A stretch of 62,632 nt of DNA from an uncultured Pseudomonadota bacterium. GTDB lineage: Bacteria > Pseudomonadota > Alphaproteobacteria > Rs-D84. The stretch's first letter is position 1. The number at the start of each line of letters is the position of its first letter. The stretch covers positions 1 through 62,632 of the forward strand of contig CASFOK010000018.1 in the NCBI GenBank assembly GCA_949296475.1, written 5' to 3'. Below, in pieces: positions 16,810 through 24,312 of the stretch. The notes beneath the pieces are model-generated. The model searched no databases. It had not been told where the DNA came from and was given only the letters and a program-made list of their open reading frames with translations. Made by a program: the position numbers and the translations under genes.

Positions 16810-16835
16810 AAATCCCGATATTTTGGGATTTTTTT
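16810..16835. terminator. Bidirectional terminator
   Basis: AAATCCC (16810-16816) with GGGATTT (16825-16831), flanked by A- and T-runs, between convergent genes. Confidence 0.8.
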
Positions 16836-17040
16836 ATTTTGTTTTAAAGCGTTTTTTAATTGCTTGGATGATTTTTTTTGCTTGATCCGTTACTAAAAAG
16901 TAATAGTCTATGGCATAAGTTTTTTCAAACAGTTCTTGTTCTTTTTTGGCGGCTATGCGCAATGTTTGTTCAGAGTGTCGTTGTAAATATTCTCTGGATG
17001 CTTCGTCCAGAACAGTTTGTTTTTTATCTTTATCAGTCAT
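16834..17040 (-). CDS. Small hypothetical protein (68 aa)
   Basis: Not recognised. Highly charged and helical (DEASREYLQRHSEQTLRIAA, KKEQELFEKTYAIDYYF), with no signal peptide or membrane helix. It follows the VirB11-like gene on the same strand (39 bp apart) and could be in its operon. Coding potential is moderate; the ribosome-binding site is weak. Confidence 0.45.
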   Translation of the reverse strand: MTDKDKKQTVLDEASREYLQRHSEQTLRIAAKKEQELFEKTYAIDYYFLVTDQAKKIIQAIKKRFKTK

Positions 17041-17079
17041 TGTATAATCTTTTTGATTGTATATGCGATTCGTTTTAGA

Positions 17080-18039
17080 TTATACAACTTCTGTAACCGC
17101 GCGCAAGCCCCCATCGCGTGACAACTGTACAACGCGTATTTTCTTTTTCATTTCTGCAATCAGGTCTGTTCTGTCATAGGCTGGTTGCGTATGTAGTATT
17201 CGGTCCGCAAAAGCCGCATAGGCAGCTTCGGCGCTTTCGGCGTGTATTGTAGTATAAAAATGGTCGTGCCCTGTACCCAACATTTCCCATAAGACAGAAG
17301 CGTTATCAGTTGATATTTCACCGCCGATTATTACATCAGGCGTCATACGAACGACCAGGTCTAATAATCTTGCATAATTAAATTCATTATTTTGTTCGGT
17401 TCGGGACAATATGAAATGTACGCGGTTTTTTTGCGGAACCTTGATTTCGCGTGCGTCTTCTACGGTTATTACACGGCTGTTTTGGTCAATCAAGGTCAAC
17501 ATGTGGTTTAGAAAAGTCGTCTTACCAGTTGCGGTTGCACCGCTTATCAAAATGGGGCTGCCATCATTTATGGCGTGCATTAACCTGTCATAGGGGTCGT
17601 CTGGTCGTACTGATTCGCGCGGTTTTACTTTTAATAACTTTTCACCGCGTTTCAGGTGATAGTTTTCAAAAGATGTATCAGGTACGCTTGTCCCGCGTAT
17701 GTTCAAGGCAACGCCGCCTGTTATGTCATTTTCATCGTATTGAACGTTTGGTCCCGCAATGGCGGTAAATCTGTGATTGCCGGGCAATGTCGCGTACACC
17801 ACAGGCATGCCGTGTATCGGATCAAAGGGTCTTTCGTAAATGTTTGCAATCGTATGAATCAAGTCAATAAGATATTGCTTTGTTAATATTTCAGATTCAT
17901 ACGCAACCCAAGGTACGTGCGCATCGTGCAGGCGCATCCAAACCTCGCCCGCGTGGTTTATTGCGATTTCTTCCACGAAAGATGGCTTATAAAATTCTTC
18001 CAGCGGTTTTAATAAAGATTCCAATACTACATTCGTCAT
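17080..18039 (-). CDS. VirB11-like secretion ATPase
   Basis: 319 residues from ATG 18039 (MTNVVLE). VirB11/TrbB-family hexameric ATPases power type IV secretion and pilus assembly at the inner membrane. The N-terminal domain (EEFYKPSFVEEIAINHAGEV) is followed by Walker A SGATATGKTTFLNHM (near residue 168), the Asp box VITVEDAREI, Walker B MTPDVIIGGEIS and the His box TTIHAESAEAAYAAF. It stands alone, far from the VirB7/VirB8-like genes at 43-45 kb, as in scattered rickettsial-type T4SS. A pilus/Tad CpaF ATPase is less likely because the N-terminal domain is short. Confidence 0.8.
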   Translation of the reverse strand: MTNVVLESLLKPLEEFYKPSFVEEIAINHAGEVWMRLHDAHVPWVAYESEILTKQYLIDLIHTIANIYERPFDPIHGMPVVYATLPGNHRFTAIAGPNVQYDENDITGGVALNIRGTSVPDTSFENYHLKRGEKLLKVKPRESVRPDDPYDRLMHAINDGSPILISGATATGKTTFLNHMLTLIDQNSRVITVEDAREIKVPQKNRVHFILSRTEQNNEFNYARLLDLVVRMTPDVIIGGEISTDNASVLWEMLGTGHDHFYTTIHAESAEAAYAAFADRILHTQPAYDRTDLIAEMKKKIRVVQLSRDGGLRAVTEVV

Positions 18040-18115
18040 ATAATTAATTTTATCATAAATCCTGACTTGAATCAAAACTGTTTATTTGATAAAATTAAAA
18101 AAAAGAGAGATGAAT

Positions 18116-18679
18116 ATGAAAAAAACATTACTTTTAATGATGTCCGCCGTTCTTGCGTTGGGGGCATGCGCCACCGATAAAGACGCGCCGTATAATGAAA
18201 CGGATTTTGCCCAGGGGGGTGCAGATGCACCGCTGTATAATGAAAGAACCAGCGAATTTATGCAGTCGGATAATCAGTATGCAAATATTGATTCTTATAA
18301 GCCAAAGACCGCTGCGGAAAAAGAACAAACGAACAATCGTTGGAATACTTCACGTATGGAAACGCGCTGGGAAGAATATAAGGGCACAATGGTTCGCGTT
18401 CAGATATTATTGGGTAATACCGATTTGCGTGAAATGCGGTTGCGTTTAATGCAGAATGCGGATGGTATGGACATTGATGGTGATACGCGTACGATTTTGG
18501 CCAAGGTCGCAGATTATGAAATGAAACGCGTATGCGGGCGAAACGCCGACAGCATTGTGATGGTATATGACAGACCGTCGTTTGATGTTATGCGCCCAAC
18601 GCCTTATTTTGATTATCGTATAGAGGCCGAAGGGGCGACAATGCGCGAATACGGTTTCAGATGTGTTTACAACAATTAA
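18116..18679 (+). CDS. Lipoprotein of unknown function (187 aa)
   Basis: The start is placed at ATG 18116 behind AGAGAG; it gives MKKTLLLMMSAVLALGAC with GAC at the lipidation site. The mature protein has a long disordered N-terminal part (about 20-75, rich in Asn/Glu/Tyr) and a C-terminal domain of about 100 residues (TRWEEYKGTMVRVQILLGN, then a Cys pair at RVCGRN and FRCVYNN). I cannot name the family. It is divergent from the VirB11 gene and next to a second lipoprotein gene (25 bp), so the two may form an operon. Confidence 0.7.
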   Translation: MKKTLLLMMSAVLALGACATDKDAPYNETDFAQGGADAPLYNERTSEFMQSDNQYANIDSYKPKTAAEKEQTNNRWNTSRMETRWEEYKGTMVRVQILLGNTDLREMRLRLMQNADGMDIDGDTRTILAKVADYEMKRVCGRNADSIVMVYDRPSFDVMRPTPYFDYRIEAEGATMREYGFRCVYNN

Positions 18680-18703
18680 CAACTAAACTAAATGGGGGAA
18701 AAA

Positions 18704-19033
18704 ATGAAAAAAATAGCGTCTGCGTTTGCAGTTTGTGGTGCTTTGGTTTTGGGCGGTTGCGACAGTAATGCTGGGGCTCAGAACGGTGACACAGTTGTAA
18801 TTGATTTTGCTGGCTTTATGGACGGCGTTCAATTTGAAGGTGGTACGGCAACCAACTTCCCGTTAAAATTGGGCAGTGGTCAGTTCGTCCCCGGGTTTGA
18901 GGAACAATTAATTGGCGCGGAAAAAGGCGAAACGCGCGATGTAAATATTACGTTCCCAGAAAATTATTCTCCGGAATTGGCTGGTAAAGCGGTTGTGTTT
19001 AAGGTAACCGTTCAGGACATTGTGAAAGAGTAA
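18704..19033 (+). CDS. FKBP-type peptidyl-prolyl isomerase-like lipoprotein
   Basis: 109 residues from ATG 18704, behind GGGGGA. A lipoprotein signal (ALVLGGC) leads into one FKBP domain: [20 protein letters not shown], then [40 protein letters not shown]. The order and the FPENY segment match the PPIase domain of trigger factor more than SlyD or FkpA. It should catalyse or assist prolyl isomerisation of proteins in the periplasm, anchored by lipid. Very compact, with no dimerisation domain. Followed by a terminator. Confidence 0.8.
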   Translation: MKKIASAFAVCGALVLGGCDSNAGAQNGDTVVIDFAGFMDGVQFEGGTATNFPLKLGSGQFVPGFEEQLIGAEKGETRDVNITFPENYSPELAGKAVVFKVTVQDIVKE

Positions 19034-19035
19034 AA

Positions 19036-19060
19036 AAAACCGGTTTATACCGGTTTTTTT
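19036..19060. terminator. Bidirectional terminator
   Basis: AAAACCGG, loop TTTATA, CCGGTTTT, flanked by A- and T-runs, between the convergent FKBP-like and lpxI genes. It reaches into the last codons of lpxI. Confidence 0.75.
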
Positions 19061-19883
19061 ATTCATCAATTGCAAGGATGAAAATTCCCAATTTATTTGC
19101 TTGTTTTATAACAGCATCTTTGTTCACAACAAAGCAAGTTTTTGTATTTATGACAATGCCTTTTAGTTTTGCCGCAGCAACGGCGTTGACTGTATCAACG
19201 CCGATTGCAGGTATGTCAATTCTTAAATCTTGACCCGGTTTAGTCATTTTTGCAAATACACCAGAATTCTTTTTATGTGCTTTGCGCATTTGTACGACGC
19301 GTTCCAGCATTTTTGCGGTTCCTTCGGCGGCTTCTACTGCGATAACCTGTTTGTCCACCACAACAGATGCGCCGATATCTTCTGCGCCAATCGTATGAGA
19401 AACTTCTATGGCACGATTTATATCTTTCATATCGCGCGATGAAGGTTTGGTTTTGGTTTGTACGCCCGGTTTTTCAAACGTTAATTCTGGTGCCAGGTCT
19501 TGTGCAGCAACCACTTGAAAACCACGACTTTCAATTACTTTATTCAGTGCGTTCGCCATAGAGTCATACCCCCGTTGATGTTTCATTATACTAAACAGTG
19601 CAAACAAGGACCATAAATCTGGTCTGATGTCGGATAAATTCGGGTGGCCCAGTGCCCCCACAAACGTTATTTTTCTTATATTTCTTCTTTTTAATTCGCG
19701 CGCCGCGCGACCGCCGCCGCCCAATCTGATTACTAAATCCGGGTTCAGTTTTTTATCATAAAAATTTTTAAGACCGATGACGTACACTTCCCAGCCGTTT
19801 TTACGCAATGCGTCACGCGTAAAAAAGGGCAGGTCCAACGCCCCGGCAATTAACGCAATTTTTTTGTCTTTGTTGTTCTTCAT
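19059..19883 (-). CDS. lpxI: UDP-2,3-diacylglucosamine pyrophosphatase
   Basis: 274 residues, normal for LpxI (DUF1009). It hydrolyses UDP-2,3-diacylglucosamine to lipid X and UMP in lipid A synthesis; LpxI replaces LpxH in alphaproteobacteria. Recognisable parts are KIALIAGALDLPFFTRDALR, the IRKITFVGALGHPNLSDIRP segment and the C-terminal MTKPGQDLRIDIPAIGVDTV. It means the organism makes lipid A. It is detached from the lpxD-fabZ-lpxA-lpxB cluster in which it often lies, and no other lpx gene is in the window. Confidence 0.92.
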   Translation of the reverse strand: MKNNKDKKIALIAGALDLPFFTRDALRKNGWEVYVIGLKNFYDKKLNPDLVIRLGGGGRAARELKRRNIRKITFVGALGHPNLSDIRPDLWSLFALFSIMKHQRGYDSMANALNKVIESRGFQVVAAQDLAPELTFEKPGVQTKTKPSSRDMKDINRAIEVSHTIGAEDIGASVVVDKQVIAVEAAEGTAKMLERVVQMRKAHKKNSGVFAKMTKPGQDLRIDIPAIGVDTVNAVAAAKLKGIVINTKTCFVVNKDAVIKQANKLGIFILAIDE

Positions 19884-19973
19884 ATTTCATATGGTACGAA
19901 TAAATCAAACTGGAATCAAGTTTCATTTTATGATAAAATTATATTAAAATAATTATAGTCAGGTGAAATGAAC

Positions 19974-20738
19974 ATGAAATACACATCTTTTTTTGCCGGA
20001 ATCTTTGCGGTTATTTCGTTGCCGGTGTTCGCCGATAATAATGCAGAGCAATTTAAGGCAGAGGTTTTTGAAGGACTTGATTTTATAAGCGTGCGCGAAA
20101 ATATAGATGCGCCGGCACCCGCATACGGTGCACTGGGTTTAGATGTGTATCAGTCATCTGATGCGGTGCAAAACGAAGATATTCAGTTGTTTATACCAAC
20201 GTCTATGTATATGCGTGCGGGGGGCGGAATAAATTTAGGTTTCGCAACAGATAAAGCAAAAATAGGCAACGCAGAATATGAAAGTTCTGGCAGTTGGACG
20301 ACTATGGTTGGATTGGGGTGGAATTTATCCTCTTTTGTGCGTGCGGAAATAGACTTTCAGCAATCTACGTTTGGTTTTTCAGATTTAGATAAAGCGCAGG
20401 CGAATTATGAAAACGTTGGGGGGATGTTGTATTTTGACTTGGCGCGCAGGTATGTGCAAACAGGTGACATAACAAGACGTAGATTTTTTGTGCCTTTCAT
20501 CGGTGTTGGCGCTGCAGCCGGGTATTATGAATTTGACGGCGCCGGTGGTGCAGATGGTTTTGTTATTGCTGCGCCTCAGGCAGTGCTGGGCTTTAATATA
20601 AAACTGAATGATTTGATTGGATTGGATATAATGTATCAATATCAAATGATGATTGAAAACGGTTTTGGTTGGAATACCGGTGCTGATAGCGTTGATAATA
20701 TAAGTAATATCATCGCGTCGTTCAGGGTTAATTTTTAA
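19974..20738 (+). CDS. Outer-membrane beta-barrel protein (Msp/P44-like)
   Basis: 254 residues from ATG 19974, chosen over 19968 because AGGTG needs the longer spacing. The signal peptide is MKYTSFFAGIFAVISLPVFA. After a variable N-terminal part the protein has alternating beta-strands typical of 8-stranded surface barrels: MYMRAGGGINLGFATDK, GSWTTMVGLGWNLSSFVRAE, FVPFIGVGAAAGYYEFDG, and it ends with the aromatic ASFRVNF needed for BAM-dependent insertion. Next to a second barrel gene 16 bp downstream; the pair is probably an operon. Confidence 0.8.
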   Translation: MKYTSFFAGIFAVISLPVFADNNAEQFKAEVFEGLDFISVRENIDAPAPAYGALGLDVYQSSDAVQNEDIQLFIPTSMYMRAGGGINLGFATDKAKIGNAEYESSGSWTTMVGLGWNLSSFVRAEIDFQQSTFGFSDLDKAQANYENVGGMLYFDLARRYVQTGDITRRRFFVPFIGVGAAAGYYEFDGAGGADGFVIAAPQAVLGFNIKLNDLIGLDIMYQYQMMIENGFGWNTGADSVDNISNIIASFRVNF

Positions 20739-20754
20739 AAGATAAGGTAGTAAA

Positions 20755-21402
20755 ATGAAAAATAAAATATTGTTTATCTTGTTGTGCTTGTTACCAATGG
20801 GGGCAAATGCCGCAATACCTTATCGTGTAGAGCAAATAAATATGCCTGCTGAAGTATCTCAAACCGGTAATGATAACGAGGCGTTTGCCAGTCGGCATCG
20901 TTTTTATGTCGGTGGTACGTATACTTTTTCAATGTGGAATAACGACGCAGATGGTAATTTATTCATTGACGGTAAAAACACTTCTTCATTTGATGCGATG
21001 GTCGGGATAAGAATTTTTGATACTTTTAGACTAGAAGCCGATTATGCGCGCACTGTTGCCGAATGGAATGCGTTTAAGGTGACTGGTGATACAGCGATGT
21101 TGAACGCGATATTTGATGCAAGAATAGATAGTTTATATCGTTTGTTTTATAAACAGCACTTTGTTCCGTACGTTGGTGTTGGTGGCGGGGCATCTTGGAA
21201 TTCTGCAGATGGCGCAAGTGTTGAAAATAAAATCTCGCCTGTGGCAAGTGTTATGGCCGGTTTGGGCGTAGAGTTGGGCGAATATTTTGCATTAGATTTC
21301 GGGTATAGGTATTTATATATATTTGCCCCGAAATTTGATTCTGCGCGTGATTTGGCACCCGTGGCACATCAATTTAGGGTCGGTGCGCGTATAAACTTCT
21401 GA
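20755..21402 (+). CDS. Outer-membrane beta-barrel protein
   Basis: 215 residues. The signal peptide MKNKILFILLCLLPMGANA leads into a small barrel: RHRFYVGGTYTFSMWN, SSFDAMVGIRIFDTFRLEAD, FVPYVGVGGGASWN, AVDFGYRYLYIF-like strands, and the C-terminal FRVGARINF with terminal Phe. It is related to the upstream gene in its FVPxxGVG strand and probably arose by duplication. AAGG precedes the ATG. Confidence 0.8.
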   Translation: MKNKILFILLCLLPMGANAAIPYRVEQINMPAEVSQTGNDNEAFASRHRFYVGGTYTFSMWNNDADGNLFIDGKNTSSFDAMVGIRIFDTFRLEADYARTVAEWNAFKVTGDTAMLNAIFDARIDSLYRLFYKQHFVPYVGVGGGASWNSADGASVENKISPVASVMAGLGVELGEYFALDFGYRYLYIFAPKFDSARDLAPVAHQFRVGARINF

Positions 21403-21411
21403 TATAATATT

Positions 21412-22335
21412 ATGAAAAAATGTCCGCTTTTTGGTGTTTGTGGTGGCTGTAAATATGATTTTACAGCCTCTGACTATCAAGAAAAGAAAATATCGTTATT
21501 AAAGGGATTTGAATTTACAGATACGCCATTTTGGACAGAAATCGGCACAAGAAGAAGGGCTGATTTCGCGTTTTCAGATGGCGTGTTTGGATTTTATCAG
21601 CATAAGTCAAAAAATATAGTGCCGGTGACAAATTGTCCGTTGTTGTCGCCAGAGATAAACGCTGTTTTGCCAAGTATTTCTAGATTAAAGTGGTCTGGGT
21701 CGGGTTCTTGTTTAATAACGTCTTGTGATAATGGTATAGATATAGCGGTTTCATCCGCAGTGCCTTATTTCACGTCAGAATTTAAAGAATCGGCAAAGCG
21801 TGTCAAAGCAATACGGATTACTTGGAACGGAAAGATTGTGACGCAGACGGCGGTTCCTGTTATTGATTTCGCTGGGGTCAAAGTTGAATATCCTGCTGGT
21901 GCGTTCTTGCAGCCGACTGTGCAAAGCGAAAATTTTATAAGAAACGCAGTTGCAGAAGCCGCGAAGGGGGCAAGTAAAATTGCGGATTTATTTTGTGGCT
22001 TGGGTAATTTTACTTTTGTGTTAAATGCAGAAGGTTTTGATGTGTGCGGTTGCGGGGTTAGACGCGATTTGTTTAAAAGCCCGCTAACTGTCGGCATGTT
22101 GAACAAATACGACTGCGTCGTTATGGATCCGCCACGTGCTGGTGCTCAAACTCAATGCATGGAATTGATTAAAAGTAGCGTCCCAAAAATAATATACATT
22201 TCGTGTAATCCGCACAGTTTCAGAAGAGATGCAAGAATATTGTTCAGTGGCGGATATAAAATTACACGATTACAAGCCATAGACCAGTTTGTTGGCAGTG
22301 AACACTGGGAATTATTTTCCGTTTTTCAGAAATAA
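21412..22335 (+). CDS. rRNA (uracil-C5) methyltransferase, RlmD/TrmA family, compact form
   Basis: 307 residues against about 430 in E. coli RlmD. The N-terminal Fe-S cysteines are present (CPLFGVCGGCKYDF), then the SAM site ADLFCGLGNFTFVL, the DPPRAGAQTQCMEL region and the catalytic Cys in YISCNPHSF. There is no TRAM domain, and the segment after the SAM loop is shortened to GFDVCGCGVRRDLFKSPLT, a form that I associate with alphaproteobacterial members. It methylates a uridine in 23S rRNA or tRNA. It starts 9 bp after the barrel gene with no clear ribosome-binding site, so translation may be coupled. Confidence 0.82.
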   Translation: MKKCPLFGVCGGCKYDFTASDYQEKKISLLKGFEFTDTPFWTEIGTRRRADFAFSDGVFGFYQHKSKNIVPVTNCPLLSPEINAVLPSISRLKWSGSGSCLITSCDNGIDIAVSSAVPYFTSEFKESAKRVKAIRITWNGKIVTQTAVPVIDFAGVKVEYPAGAFLQPTVQSENFIRNAVAEAAKGASKIADLFCGLGNFTFVLNAEGFDVCGCGVRRDLFKSPLTVGMLNKYDCVVMDPPRAGAQTQCMELIKSSVPKIIYISCNPHSFRRDARILFSGGYKITRLQAIDQFVGSEHWELFSVFQK

Positions 22336-22346
22336 ACGTTTGTTAT

Positions 22347-22371
22347 AAAAAAACGCCGCCGTTGCCGGCGG
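22347..22371 (-). terminator. Terminator of the CU-rich sRNA
   Basis: CCGCCG and CGGCGG (22366-22371 and 22356-22361) around a GCAA tetraloop, then CG and seven T on the minus strand. It also lies just after the rlmD-like stop. Confidence 0.85.
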
Positions 22372-22536
22372 TGTTTCCGAATGCCCCGAAAGGAAGGAAA
22401 GGAGAAAAAGAAATTGGGCATTCTAAACTAAATTTTTGGGGTCCAGAGTCCAGAGGAGAGAGAATGTAGGAGGGAGTCTGAATCCCCGAACCCCATGGCG
22501 CTTTCACGCCCGTCGCCAGGGTTTCCCCCTTTGACG
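22347..22536 (-). ncRNA. Predicted CU-rich antisense-Shine-Dalgarno sRNA (cuckoo-like)
   Basis: Minus-strand unit with promoter (22543-22571), body and strong terminator (22347-22371). Two hairpins carry CU-rich loops. GAATGCCC pairs with GGGCATTC (22379-22386 and 22416-22423) around a 29-nt loop containing CTCCTTTCCTTCC. GGGGTTC pairs with GGACCCC (22488-22494 and 22438-22444) and encloses CTCCCTCC and CTCTCTCCTCTGG. A 5' hairpin CCC-GGCG/CGCC-GGG lies at 22492-22521. Such repeated CCUCC loops resemble the alphaproteobacterial cuckoo sRNAs that pair with ribosome-binding sites. Identity with that family is inference. No open frame of note is present on either strand. Confidence 0.6.
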
Positions 22537-22542
22537 AATCGA

Positions 22543-22571
22543 AATGTAATACATTTTGTTTTGTTTGTCAA
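22543..22571 (-). promoter_or_regulatory. Promoter of the CU-rich sRNA
   Basis: On the minus strand a perfect TTGACA (22571-22566), 17-nt spacer and TACATT (22548-22543). A second TTGACA lies at 22584-22579, so there may be tandem starts. Confidence 0.6.
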
Positions 22572-22636
22572 GTGTTTTTGTCAAAAAAATTTTTTGTGTC
22601 TTTTTTGCGCTTTTTTGTTTTAGGAAATGGTCCTTA

Positions 22637-22665
22637 TTGATAAGAATGGTAACCTGTCATAAAAT
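22637..22665 (+). promoter_or_regulatory. Promoter of the HTH gene
   Basis: TTGATA (22637-22642), a 17-nt spacer, TAAAAT (22660-22665). Transcription should begin near 22672 and include the palindrome at 22681-22708 in the leader. Confidence 0.6.
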
Positions 22666-22680
22666 CAACAATAGGTAGAA

Positions 22681-22708
22681 TGTCAATGCGAAATACTTAC
22701 GCTTGACA
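22681..22708 (+). promoter_or_regulatory. Palindrome in the HTH gene leader
   Basis: TGTCAA (22681-22686) and GCG pair with CGC and TTGACA (22700-22708) with one bulged base. It could be an operator for the HTH protein or an mRNA hairpin just upstream of the ribosome-binding site. Confidence 0.5.
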
Positions 22709-22730
22709 GTAAAAACCAGAGGAGAGAAAA

Positions 22731-22979
22731 ATGACCCATGAAGATGTATGGCGGGCAATAGAACGCTTTGCAACAGAACACGGAATGTCTTGTTCCGGTT
22801 TGGCGAAATGTAGTGGTTTGGACCCTACTACTTTCAATAAAAGTAAACGCTGGTCCAAAGAAGGACAGCCAAGATGGCCGTCAACAAACAGTATTTCAAA
22901 AATATTGTCTTCTACGGGCGCAAGTATACAAGATTTTACAAAATATATTGATCAGCCGCAAAACCAAGGCAGAGATTGA
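22731..22979 (+). CDS. Small HTH regulator, N-terminal domain of S24-type repressor
   Basis: 82 residues with a clear AGAGGAGAG ribosome-binding site. The whole protein corresponds to the DNA-binding N-terminus of alphaproteobacterial S24/CI-like repressors: VWRAIERFATEHGMSCSGLA, LDPTTFNKSKRW (recognition helix), RWPSTNSISKILSSTGASIQ. The peptidase/dimerisation domain is missing, so it is either a stand-alone repressor or a truncated one. It has its own promoter, leader palindrome and terminator (23005-23034). Its ribosome-binding site is complementary over 12 nt to the divergent CU-rich sRNA. Candidate regulator of the nearby phage module. Confidence 0.75.
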   Translation: MTHEDVWRAIERFATEHGMSCSGLAKCSGLDPTTFNKSKRWSKEGQPRWPSTNSISKILSSTGASIQDFTKYIDQPQNQGRD

Positions 22980-23004
22980 TATATCGGTTGTTTTGGATAC
23001 TTGA

Positions 23005-23034
23005 AAACCACGGTTTTTATGTCGTGGTTTTTTT
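23005..23034 (+). terminator. Terminator of the HTH gene
   Basis: AAACCACG (23005-23012) with CGTGGTTT (23023-23030), then T to 23034. It precedes the start chosen for the winged-helix gene. Confidence 0.8.
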
Positions 23035-23050
23035 GTTGGACAAAAAACTT

Positions 23051-23491
23051 ATGTTTTATTATCCTAAAAATATGTTAAATGGCGTACGAATTTTTTCTGG
23101 TGATCCTGTGTGGCGGCATATTTTAACCGAATTGGGCGCAATACTTACAGATGACAGCGATGCTGCTGATATAAATTTTGATGCTTTATGCATCAATTTG
23201 CCTATATCGCCGCTGAAATTGAAATCCATGATATTAAACGAAGCCGATAATAATAACGTGCTGACAAAAATATTTGGACGTATGGTATATTTGTCGCGAC
23301 TGCAAACGCAGATTATCACGCAGTTATATAAATCCGGTGGTATGGATATAAACGAATTGAAGTTGGCATTGGGGTATTTACCTGATACCACAACACATGC
23401 GGTGGAAACCGCCATTTATCAATTACGTAAATCATACGGGTATGATTTCATCAAAAACGATAAAGGAATATATAAACTTGGCAAATTATAA
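23051..23491 (+). CDS. Winged-helix DNA-binding protein (OmpR-like effector domain)
   Basis: 146 residues from ATG 23051. A TTG start at 22976 is rejected because it would put the terminator inside the gene. The N-terminal half (about 1-70) resembles a degenerate receiver without the conserved Asp. Residues 75-146 look like an OmpR/PhoB-type winged helix: LSRLQTQIITQLYKSGGMDI, then THAVETAIYQLRKSYGYDFI and the wing NDKGIYKL. Probably a transcription regulator of unknown target. It overlaps birA, so the two are translationally linked. Confidence 0.6.
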   Translation: MFYYPKNMLNGVRIFSGDPVWRHILTELGAILTDDSDAADINFDALCINLPISPLKLKSMILNEADNNNVLTKIFGRMVYLSRLQTQIITQLYKSGGMDINELKLALGYLPDTTTHAVETAIYQLRKSYGYDFIKNDKGIYKLGKL

Positions 23492-24179
23492 GGTCATATC
23501 TTTTGATAAAATTTCCAGTACGCAAACATATGCCATTAATATGATTGCTGACGGCAGGGCAGGTGACCATACCGTCATAATGGCAGAGGCACAAACCGCC
23601 GGACGCGGTAGATATAAAAGACAGTGGGTTTCTCATCACGGCAATTTATATGCAAGTTTTATATACCATATAGAAGAAAGAGATCCAAAATTATCTTATG
23701 TGATTGCTGTCGCAATTGCAGAAAGCCTTATCGCTTTTGGTATCCGTCCAGAAATTAAGTGGCCAAACGACATTTTAATAGACGGTAAAAAGGTTTCTGG
23801 TACGTTGACCGAATACGCGGGAAATTTTGTAATCATAGGAATCGGTATAAACATAAAATCAAATCCAACCGTACAAAAATATCAAACGACCAAGTTAGAT
23901 AATTATGCAACAGTATCAAAAAATGATTTGTTGAATTTACTTATGAAAAATCTGGACAAATGGCGCAATGCAGATTTTCTGGAGGTGCGTGATTTATGGA
24001 TGAAACTGGCCGTGGGATTAAACAAGCAGGTAAAGTATCGCGGTGAAATGGTTGAATTAATCGGTATCAATGAACAAGGTGCGTTAATTTTACGTAGCGG
24101 CACAAAATATGTGCTGGCGTATGGCGATGAAATCGTAATGTCAGATTCATATTCGGGCGATTTAAAAATAAGGCCTTGA
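23478..24179 (+). CDS. birA: Biotin--protein ligase
   Basis: About 234 residues. It attaches biotin to the biotin carrier protein of acetyl-CoA carboxylase through biotinyl-AMP. Visible motifs are FDKISSTQTYAINM (the ST-x-x motif), the biotin/ATP loop AGRGRYKRQW, and IKWPNDILIDGKKVSGTLTE with the catalytic Lys. The C-terminal SH3-like part is QVKYRGEMVELIGINEQGAL. The N-terminal repressor HTH of E. coli BirA is absent. TTG 23478 is preferred because AAAGGA lies 10 nt upstream; ATG 23442 is the alternative. Both overlap the preceding gene. Confidence 0.92.
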   Translation: MANYKVISFDKISSTQTYAINMIADGRAGDHTVIMAEAQTAGRGRYKRQWVSHHGNLYASFIYHIEERDPKLSYVIAVAIAESLIAFGIRPEIKWPNDILIDGKKVSGTLTEYAGNFVIIGIGINIKSNPTVQKYQTTKLDNYATVSKNDLLNLLMKNLDKWRNADFLEVRDLWMKLAVGLNKQVKYRGEMVELIGINEQGALILRSGTKYVLAYGDEIVMSDSYSGDLKIRP

Positions 24180-24204
24180 CTTTTTATGCAATTTATGATA
24201 CTAT
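24176..24204 (+). promoter_or_regulatory. Strong promoter at the left edge of the phage module
   Basis: TTGACT (24176-24181), 17-nt spacer, TACTAT (24199-24204). It overlaps the birA stop. Two terminators follow within 80 bp. Confidence 0.75.
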
Positions 24205-24229
24205 ATGAAGCATTAAGAGTGAAATTTTA

Positions 24230-24257
24230 TTCGTAACATCTGTTACGAATTTTTTTA
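24230..24257 (+). terminator. Terminator 1 in the phage-module leader
   Basis: TTCGTAAC (24230-24237), loop ATCT, GTTACGAA (24242-24249), then T to 24256. The perfect 8-bp palindrome could also be an operator. Confidence 0.8.
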
Positions 24258-24259
24258 TC

Positions 24260-24284
24260 CCGCGCGTTTTTGCGCGGTTTTTTT
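24260..24284 (+). terminator. Terminator 2 in the phage-module leader
   Basis: CCGCGC (24260-24265), loop GTTTTT, GCGCGG (24272-24277), then seven T. It lies in series with terminator 1 before the first phage gene. Confidence 0.8.
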
Positions 24285-24312
24285 ATTTCTTAATATCAAG
24301 GGTGAAAATATC

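Noticed and set aside
21985-22110. Deletion in the SAM-binding region of the rlmD-like gene
   Set aside because: The shortened segment reads smoothly and matches my recollection of compact alphaproteobacterial members, so it looks like a subfamily trait.
24180-24312. Attachment site of the phage module
   Set aside because: I could not find a direct repeat shared between this edge and 37030-37280, and there is no tRNA at either edge.
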